Origin: Deltaproteobacteria bacterium
Lineage (GTDB): Bacteria > Desulfobacterota > DSM-4660 > Desulfatiglandales > HGW-15
Assembly: GCA_016926135.1 (NCBI GenBank)
Contig: JAFGPH010000055.1
Coordinates: forward strand, 1 to 5,350
Reading direction: 5' to 3'
DNA: 5,350 nucleotides
Shown here: positions 1 through 4,223 of the stretch, one piece after another
How positions within the stretch are numbered: the first letter of the stretch is position 1
Layout of the letters: each line of letters starts with the position of its first letter
The notes under the pieces: generated by a model
What the model saw: only the letters and a program-made list of their open reading frames with translations
Database searches by the model: none
Told to the model about the DNA's origin: nothing
Made by a program: the position numbers and the translations under genes

Positions 1-47
1 ACTTCCGCATCCAGATCATTGCCCCGGGTAGTTACGGCAACTCGCAT
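1..47 (-). CDS. NifX/NifB-type dinitrogenase iron-molybdenum cofactor-binding protein, N-terminal fragment
   Basis: Only the first 15 codons lie in the window; the gene runs off the left edge. Read on the minus strand they give MRVAVTTRGNDLDAE. This matches the usual opening of the small NifX/NifB-C-terminal-like family (a short beta strand, then a G-x-x-L-D-x-E turn that normally leads into a PRFGRA-type motif). Members are about 100-130 residues long, bind iron-molybdenum or related metal clusters, and are common in several copies in sulfate reducers outside nif operons. I chose the ATG at 47 because a perfect AGGAGG (57-62, minus strand) lies 9 nt upstream; an in-frame ATG at 53 would be only 3 nt away. 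The gene is divergent from prxU. The family call rests on a very short stretch, so the precise role is open. Confidence 0.6.
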   Translation of the reverse strand, partial: MRVAVTTRGNDLDAE

Positions 48-56
48 TTCCATTAA

Positions 57-62
57 CCTCCT
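57..62 (-). promoter_or_regulatory. Ribosome binding site of the NifX-like gene
   Basis: AGGAGG on the minus strand, 9 nt before the ATG at 47 and 3 nt before an alternative in-frame ATG at 53. The spacing favours the inner start. A 10-bp perfect palindrome (GTGGATCCAC, 65-74) lies just upstream and could be chance. Confidence 0.6.
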
Positions 63-313
63 CAGTGGATCCACAGCCCATTCGAAGCCGGGAAAACTGC
101 CCGTCTCATGTGGCCGATTCAAGAAAGATAGGCATTCAGGTAAAAACCGCACCTTCACAGCCTTCATCAGGTATCTAACGTCTAACCTCTAAAGCATTTT
201 CCGTGCCATCAGAAGGGAAGCAGGAGGATCGGCATAATTATCTGAATCGCAGAATAAAAAGCAGAGGTGCAAGAAATGAGGCGCGAGAGATCGTGAACAG
301 GATAATTCATTTT

Positions 314-341
314 TGCAATAACACGATCCAATAGTATTGCA
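314..341. repeat. Inverted repeat, possible operator
   Basis: TGCAATA at 314-320 and its exact reverse complement TATTGCA at 335-341, separated by 14 nt. The arm centres are 21 bp apart, about two helical turns, which would suit a dimeric DNA-binding protein. It lies about 210 bp upstream of the inferred prxU transcription start. No known regulator motif was recognised, and chance cannot be excluded in an A+T-rich region. Confidence 0.25.
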
Positions 342-408
342 TAAACGCATTTGATCAAGCGCCTGTGCCTGGCACGATTTCCGGAGTCCACCGTCGGCAA
401 ATCCGGGC

Positions 409-422
409 GACCGAAGTCGGTC
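409..422. repeat. Inverted repeat: possible activator-binding site or weak terminator
   Basis: GACCGA-AG-TCGGTC is a perfect inverted repeat of 6-bp arms with a 2-nt centre. It is centred about 120 bp upstream of the transcription start expected from the sigma-54 promoter at 513-528. That is the usual distance for an upstream activating sequence bound by a sigma-54 activator. As RNA it can also fold as a 5-bp stem with an AAGT loop, followed by TCTTTAAT, so a weak intrinsic terminator is the alternative reading. Confidence 0.3.
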
Positions 423-512
423 TCTTTAATGAAATAAACTCATTGGGTAATTACACGTTTCTGCTTCTTCACAGGCCCCATCCGGTGTGATGCACATGGA
501 TTGCTGGAAACA

Positions 513-528
513 CGGCACTAAATTTGCT
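513..528 (+). promoter_or_regulatory. Sigma-54 (RpoN) -24/-12 promoter for prxU
   Basis: CGGCACTAAATTTGCT fits the RpoN consensus TGGCAC-N5-TTGC(A/T) at every conserved position except the first T. The invariant GG (514-515) and GC (526-527) are separated by exactly 10 nt. Transcription would start near 539, giving a leader of about 125 nt before the prxU start at 665. No other rightward gene lies between. A sigma-54-type activator gene sits immediately beyond prxU, which strengthens the reading. Confidence is limited by lack of any experimental start site. Confidence 0.65.
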
Positions 529-650
529 ATATACAATTTCGACTCAATTCTTCCGCCGCATGGTAAGATCGGGACATAAAGACCGCACGTCCCATTCTTG
601 ACGCCCAGTGGTGTAGAGGGGAGGCTTGGGGTCATCACCTTTTTGGAAAA

Positions 651-656
651 GGGAGG
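651..656 (+). promoter_or_regulatory. Ribosome binding site for the long form of PrxU
   Basis: GGGAGG, 8 nt before the ATG at 665, is a good Shine-Dalgarno sequence. It supports a start 36 codons upstream of the conserved peroxiredoxin core. Confidence 0.55.
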
Positions 657-664
657 ATGCATCT

Positions 665-1384
665 ATGAAAGACTTGAAGGTCGGGTGTGGCAAGCCAACC
701 GGTTCAAAGGTTGGGGAGCCGGCGGAAAAACAAAACACACAGGAGGCAGCACAGGAAAGGAAGGAGGTTCATATGGCGGCTGTGAGAGTTGGGGGGAAAG
801 CGCCGGATTTCGAGGCGCCGGCGTTTCAGAGTGGGCAATTCGGTCAGGTAAAGCTCTCGGACTATCTGGGCAAATGGGTGGTTCTCTGCTTCTACCCCGG
901 GGATTTCACCTTTGTCTGAGCAACCGAAGTGGCGGCAGTTGCCTCCAAATATAATGACTTTCAGAAGCTCGGCGCGGAGGTCCTCTCCATCAGCGTGGAC
1001 AGCCACTTCGTTCACAAGATGTGGCAGGACAACGAGCTTTCGAAAATGGTCAAAGGAGGAGTCCCCTTCCCCATGCTCTCGGACCAGACCGGGAAGATCG
1101 GTGCGGCCTATGGCGTGCACGATGAAGATAACGGCGTGGAGATGAGAGGGCGTTTTCTGATCGACCCCGACGGTGTAGTGCAGGCCATTGAGATCCTGAC
1201 GCCCCCGGTGGGTCGAAATGTCATGGAACTGATCCGGCAGATCCAGGCCTTTCAGCATGTGCGCAATACGAAGGGGGCGGAGGCCACGCCCTCCGGATGG
1301 GTTCCCGGCCGTCCGACCCTGAAACCCGGGCCCGATCTCGTGGGGAAGGTCTGGGAAGCCTGGAAGGTCGAAAGCGCGTTCTGA
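665..1384 (+). CDS. prxU: Selenocysteine-containing peroxiredoxin (AhpC/Prx1-like), TGA at 917-919 read as Sec
   Basis: Thiol-type peroxidase that reduces hydrogen peroxide and organic hydroperoxides in the cytoplasm. The frame is open on both sides of an in-frame TGA that falls exactly at the peroxidatic position: [13 protein letters not shown] versus the family motif FTFVCPTE. With the ATG at 665 the product is 239 residues, with U85 and the companion active-site residues P78, T82 and R161. The C-terminal [13 protein letters not shown] segment matches AhpC. The Pro usually following the catalytic residue is Ala. The position of the C-terminal resolving Cys of AhpC is Thr (T208), and the only cysteines are C8 and C75, so it looks like a 1-Sec enzyme. 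The alternative start, ATG at 773 with AAGGAGG 5 nt upstream, gives 203 residues with U49, the canonical AhpC length. The 36-residue extension carries a [14 protein letters not shown] segment and a polar linker. Sigma-54 promoter upstream; convergent with the downstream regulator. A sequencing error in a Cys codon is the main alternative to Sec. Confidence 0.9.
761..767 (+). promoter_or_regulatory. Second ribosome binding site inside prxU (short-form start at 773)
   Basis: AAGGAGG is a near-perfect Shine-Dalgarno sequence 5 nt before the in-frame ATG at 773, where the conserved peroxiredoxin core begins. Both this site and the one at 651-656 look usable. Either the true start is 773, or two forms of PrxU are made. 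Confidence 0.5.
929..945 (+). promoter_or_regulatory. Candidate bacterial SECIS hairpin of prxU
   Basis: A small stem-loop lies just 3' of the TGA, inside the coding sequence, where SelB would bind. The arms are GTGGC (929-933) and GCCTC (941-945), with three G-C pairs, a U-U mismatch and a closing G-C pair. The apical loop GGCAGTT (934-940) begins with GG. The loop starts 14 nt after the TGA. Bacterial SECIS elements typically carry a G in the first two loop positions, and the E. coli fdhF element also has an unpaired U in the upper stem. A competing fold pairs GCAAC (920-924) with GTTGC (938-942). The stem is short, so this is a prediction by eye. Confidence 0.45.
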
Positions 1385-1406
1385 CGACCACGGGTTGAGG
1401 TGCAGG

Positions 1407-1438
1407 AGAAGCCCTGCCGTGAACACGGCAGGGCTTCT
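1407..1438. terminator. Terminator shared by convergent prxU and the sigma-54 regulator gene
   Basis: AGAAGCCCTGCCGTG (1407-1421) pairs perfectly with CACGGCAGGGCTTCT (1424-1438), a 15-bp stem around a tiny AA centre (in practice a 4-nt loop after opening one pair). It lies 22 nt after the prxU stop and immediately after the regulator's stop on the other strand. The rightward tail is a short TT-rich run; the leftward tail is CTCCTGC. Termination is therefore expected to be better for prxU, but the hairpin can also protect both 3' ends. Confidence 0.8.
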
Positions 1439-2803
1439 TTATCCGGATTCGGTTTCCCGAAGGTCAATGCCCAGCCGTTTCAACTTTCGCCAGAGGGTGG
1501 TCGGGTGGATGCCCAGTTGTACCGCCGTAGCTGATTTTTTCCAATCGTTCCTCTTCAGGGCCTCGGTGTAAAAGCTTCTCTCCAATTCCTGCAGGGAAAA
1601 GGCGTCCGTTCCGTCTTTCTCCAAGCCCCCGCCGAACTTCGCCCCTACTCCGGCTCTCATGGAATCGGGAAGATGCTGCATCCGGATGTGACTGTTCTTG
1701 CACACGACCGTCGCGTACTCGATGATGTTCTCAAGCTCCCTGATGTTCCCCGGAAAATCATGAGACATCAGAACGGGCACCACGTCGGGGGCAAGGCCCT
1801 GGATCTCTTTCCCATTCAATCTGCTGAATTTCTGAATGAAGTGTTCCAGCAGAAGCGGGATATCCTCTCGTCTCTCCCGCAGGGGAGGAAGAACCAGCCT
1901 CACGACATTGATCCTGTAGAACAGGTCCTGTCTGAACTTGCCTTCGGCGACAAGACCCTCCAGGCTCTTGTTGGTCGCGGCGACGATCCGCACATTCGCC
2001 CTCAGGGTTTTCGCACTCCCGAGAGGTTCGTACACCTTGTCCTGAAGCACCCGAAGCAGGCGGATTTGCAGTGCAGGGGAAATGTCGCCTATTTCGTCCA
2101 GGAACAGGGTGCCCCCTTCCGCAATCGCAATCCTCCCCGGTTTGTCCTTGAATGCCGTGCTGTGGGCGCCCTTTTCATAGCCGAAAAGTTCCGACTCCAG
2201 AAGCGTGTCCGGCAAGGAACCGCAGTTGACGGTGATCAGAGGCCCTTGACTCCTCGGGCTGAGGGCGTGGATCGCTTTGGCGAACAATCCCTTTCCGGTC
2301 CCGCTCTCCCCTTCCAGAAGAATCGTGGACTCGCTCTCGGACACCTGCTCCAGGATCCCGAAGAGACGCTGCATTTCTTTGTTCTTGCTGATGATGTCCT
2401 GGAACGAATGCCGGCGCGAGAGTTCCTTGCGAAGCTCTTCCACCATGCTGAGGTCTCGAAAGGTCTCCACCCCGCCGATCACCTTCCCCCGTTCGTCTTT
2501 CAGGAGGGCCGTGGAGATGCTGACCGGAACACGTTCACCCCCGAGGTTCACGATGTAGATGCTCTGATTCACCAGAGGCTGGCCGGTTGCCATGGTGTGT
2601 TTCAACGAACACTGCTTTTCGCAGATGCTGGCCCTGAATACCTCCCAGCAGTGTCTCCCAATGGCCTCCTGCCTTTGGATGCCTGTAATCTTTTCTGCAG
2701 AGCGGTTGAAAGACGTCACCTTCAAATCGGAGTCCACGGTAAAAACCCCGTCCGCGATGCTGTCCAGGATAATCTGTGTCTGATTTTCAAGGGTCCGGGC
2801 CAT
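1439..2803 (-). CDS. PAS-domain sigma-54-dependent transcriptional activator (AAA+ enhancer-binding protein)
   Basis: 454-residue one-component activator. Residues 1-120 form a PAS sensor domain, followed by a short linker helix (about 120-132). The AAA+ sigma-54-activation domain (about 138-370) has Walker A GESGTGKG (165-172), Walker B TLFLDEIGD (232-240) and the LRERREDIPLL arginine-finger region. A Fis-type helix-turn-helix near the C-terminus reads AVQLGIHPTTLWRKLKRLGI. Such proteins bind upstream sites and use ATP to open sigma-54 promoters. The PAS domain contains C52, C61 and C65 (C-x8-C-x3-C), a possible metal, Fe-S or redox site. The sigma-54-contacting GAFTGA loop is replaced by GAHSTA (212-217). 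Start: ATG at 2803 has AAGGA 9 nt upstream; a TTG at 2812 is a less likely alternative. It is convergent with prxU, which has a sigma-54 promoter, so prxU is a plausible target, as is the MetF/HdrA pair on its other side. The actual signal and targets are unknown. Confidence 0.93.
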   Translation of the reverse strand: MARTLENQTQIILDSIADGVFTVDSDLKVTSFNRSAEKITGIQRQEAIGRHCWEVFRASICEKQCSLKHTMATGQPLVNQSIYIVNLGGERVPVSISTALLKDERGKVIGGVETFRDLSMVEELRKELSRRHSFQDIISKNKEMQRLFGILEQVSESESTILLEGESGTGKGLFAKAIHALSPRSQGPLITVNCGSLPDTLLESELFGYEKGAHSTAFKDKPGRIAIAEGGTLFLDEIGDISPALQIRLLRVLQDKVYEPLGSAKTLRANVRIVAATNKSLEGLVAEGKFRQDLFYRINVVRLVLPPLRERREDIPLLLEHFIQKFSRLNGKEIQGLAPDVVPVLMSHDFPGNIRELENIIEYATVVCKNSHIRMQHLPDSMRAGVGAKFGGGLEKDGTDAFSLQELERSFYTEALKRNDWKKSATAVQLGIHPTTLWRKLKRLGIDLRETESG

Positions 2804-2834
2804 GGAATACAATCCTTGGATTTCTTTTTATGTT

Positions 2835-2863
2835 TAAATAATGCACTTTTGCAGTAATTTCAA
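2835..2863 (-). promoter_or_regulatory. Possible sigma-70-type promoter of the regulator gene
   Basis: On the minus strand TTGAAA (2858-2863) and TATTTA (2835-2840) are separated by 17 nt, placing the start near 2828, about 25 nt before the ATG at 2803. The -35 element is good, the -10 element poor. No -24/-12 match with correct spacing was found here, so the regulator is probably not transcribed from its own class of promoter. Confidence 0.3.
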
Positions 2864-3315
2864 CCCATGTCTTGCTCAAAAGCAATGGCTGCGGGGAGAT
2901 TCGGCATTCATCTTTCCTTCGGCCCGTGAGAGAAATGTTTGACTTTGGTCTCCAACATTGATAGGGAAAAAAAGATTCCTGGCAGCACGGAGGATGCACG
3001 ACCCGAGATCCTCATCGGAAGTCCGGATCGAAGACACAGGGATCTCAGGGTGTGAAGACACGGTCTATCACCAAAGCGAGCCTCCTTCTTCCTTCACAGC
3101 CTAAAAGGGATAATTTTGTTTGAAAACCATCCGCCGGCGGACCGAGGTCCTGCAGCGAAGACGACTTCGCTTGGCCAGGTCCTGACCCGGCAGGGCATGC
3201 GTTCCCATGGGGTCTCCGGGGATGCATCCTTTTTTGGAGTGAGCATTTTGTTTTGTGAGGCAGAAGACCATCGAATTGAATTCAGTTGCATCGGCAAGGC
3301 ATAAAGAGGGGCGCT
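2864..3315. other. Intergenic region between the divergent regulator gene and the MetF-like gene
   Basis: No convincing gene is visible. Short open frames on both strands lack family resemblance, and a 36-codon frame at 2994-3104 has its GGAGG directly abutting the ATG, which is not a workable spacing. I found no GG-N10-GC promoter with good flanks for the rightward genes and no clear -35/-10 pair. The right part (3131-3235) holds several palindromes and a hairpin flanked by direct repeats, so a structured leader for the MetF-like/HdrA-like pair is possible. Confidence 0.45.
3145..3184 (+). repeat. Hairpin flanked by 8-bp direct repeats in the leader of the MetF-like gene
   Basis: AGGTCCTG occurs at 3145-3152 and again at 3177-3184. 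Between them AGCGAAG (3154-3160) pairs perfectly with CTTCGCT (3165-3171) around an ACGA loop. A 10-bp palindrome CCGCCGGCGG (3131-3140) precedes it, and GGATGCATCC (3220-3229) followed by a run of six T (3230-3235) comes after. There is no good U-tract directly after the main stem, so it is not a simple terminator. Its function is unknown. Confidence 0.35.
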
Positions 3316-4188
3316 ATGAATTTGCAGAAAAGGCTTTCTTCCGATGAATTCGTGATCCTGGCCCAGATGAATACCCCGAAGGGCGTGAATATTTCGGAGA
3401 TCGTAAACAATGCCCGACGCATCAAAGAGCGCGTCCACGGGGTCGTCATCCCCGACATGGACAACGGTGTCATGAGAATGACCGCCCTGGCGGCTGCGGT
3501 GCTCATGCACCAGCAGGGTCTCGAACCCATCATCCATGTTTATGGCCGGGACAAAAACAGAATGGCCATCCAGGGAGATATTCTGGCGGCCTACGTGCTC
3601 GGCGTTCAAAGTGTGGTTGTGGTCCCGGGAGAAAATATGGCCTCCGGGGATCACACCGATGCAAAGGCCGTAGACGACCTGGATGAGCTGGGGATTCTGA
3701 AGGCCATAGGATCCCTTGAGAAAGGCAAGGACCTGGCAGGATTCGACCTGAACGGCAGCCCCAGCATCCTGGCAGGCTGCGTCCTGGGTCCGTATGCAGA
3801 TGACGCGTCGCTGGATCGAGAACTCGAAAAGACGCATCAGAAGATCCAGGTGGGTGCAAAATTCGTGCTTTCCCCGCCCGTCTTCGACATGGACCGTTTC
3901 GCCTCCTTCATGGATCGTGCAAAAGGGCTGGGGGCGCCCATCCTCCCCACGGTGTTTCTGCTGAAGACCGTGGGCATAGCCAGGTACATGGCCACGTACG
4001 AGCCCGGCGCCTTCATTCCGGAGAGCCTGATCCGGCGAATGAGGGAGGCGAAGGACCGCGACATGGAGGGATTCATCATCGCCGGAGAGACCATCAAACA
4101 GCTCCGGGCTTTCGCCCAGGGCGTGCAGATCGTAACCCTCGGATGGGAGCACAGGCTCCCCACGATACTGGACTGTGCAGGCCTGTGA
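3316..4188 (+). CDS. MetF-family (5,10-methylenetetrahydrofolate reductase-like) flavoprotein with altered active-site residues
   Basis: 290-residue protein covering one MTHFR-type TIM barrel, the size of the single-domain MetF of anaerobes. Family landmarks in order: the opening strand ILAQMNTPKG (14-23), NGVMRMTALAAA (50-61), GRDKNRMAIQGDILAA (77-92), the flavin-side VVVVPGENMASGDH (100-113), PPVFD (187-191) and LGWEHRLP near the end. Canonical MetF reduces methylene-THF to methyl-THF with FAD, in the Wood-Ljungdahl or methionine pathway. By eye alignment to E. coli MetF, the catalytic Glu28 position is Q17, the flavin-site Asp120 position is E106, and the folate-binding Gln183 position is P188. 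Folate reduction is therefore uncertain. Start at ATG 3316 with AGAGG 6 nt upstream; an upstream ATG at 3286 would add ten residues with no resemblance to the family. The HdrA-like gene follows after 35 nt, suggesting one operon and electron transfer between the products. I therefore withhold the symbol metF. Confidence 0.82.
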   Translation: MNLQKRLSSDEFVILAQMNTPKGVNISEIVNNARRIKERVHGVVIPDMDNGVMRMTALAAAVLMHQQGLEPIIHVYGRDKNRMAIQGDILAAYVLGVQSVVVVPGENMASGDHTDAKAVDDLDELGILKAIGSLEKGKDLAGFDLNGSPSILAGCVLGPYADDASLDRELEKTHQKIQVGAKFVLSPPVFDMDRFASFMDRAKGLGAPILPTVFLLKTVGIARYMATYEPGAFIPESLIRRMREAKDRDMEGFIIAGETIKQLRAFAQGVQIVTLGWEHRLPTILDCAGL

Positions 4189-4223
4189 TATCCGGGACAG
4201 ACAAAGGCGGGAATGACTTGGCA

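Larger units (their letters stand above)
75..512. other. Gene-free stretch between the divergent NifX-like gene and prxU
   Basis: I see no convincing coding region here. The open frames on the minus strand (around 209-400 and 426-662) lack any recognisable family, and the stretch is visibly richer in A+T than the flanking genes. I found no tRNA or rRNA-like fold and no CRISPR-like repeats. What it does hold is two inverted repeats (314-341 and 409-422), and it ends at a sigma-54-type promoter at 513-528. It is best read as a long divergent regulatory region. Confidence 0.5.

Noticed and set aside
366..382. TGGCAC at 369-374 as a second sigma-54 promoter
   Set aside because: The -24 half is perfect, but there is no GC at the required distance (CCGG instead of TTGC).
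929..1384. A truncated peroxiredoxin starting at a GTG or ATG after the TGA
   Set aside because: It would lack the entire active-site motif; the open frame before the TGA encodes the missing N-terminal half with matching homology, so Sec read-through explains it better than a pseudogene.
704..1426. 240-codon open frame on the minus strand opposite prxU
   Set aside because: It is antisense to the peroxiredoxin, shows no recognisable domain, and spans the terminator; it is a by-product of the codon use of prxU.
1673..2857. 394-codon open frame on the plus strand
   Set aside because: It lies entirely opposite the sigma-54 regulator gene, whose domains and motifs are unmistakable, and its translation resembles no family.
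2848..2870. Sigma-54 promoter for the regulator gene on the minus strand (TGGGTTG...CTGCA)
   Set aside because: The GG and GC elements are two bases too far apart.
2994..3104. 36-codon open frame in the intergenic region preceded by GGAGG
   Set aside because: The GGAGG directly abuts the ATG, leaving no spacing for a ribosome, and the peptide is unremarkable.
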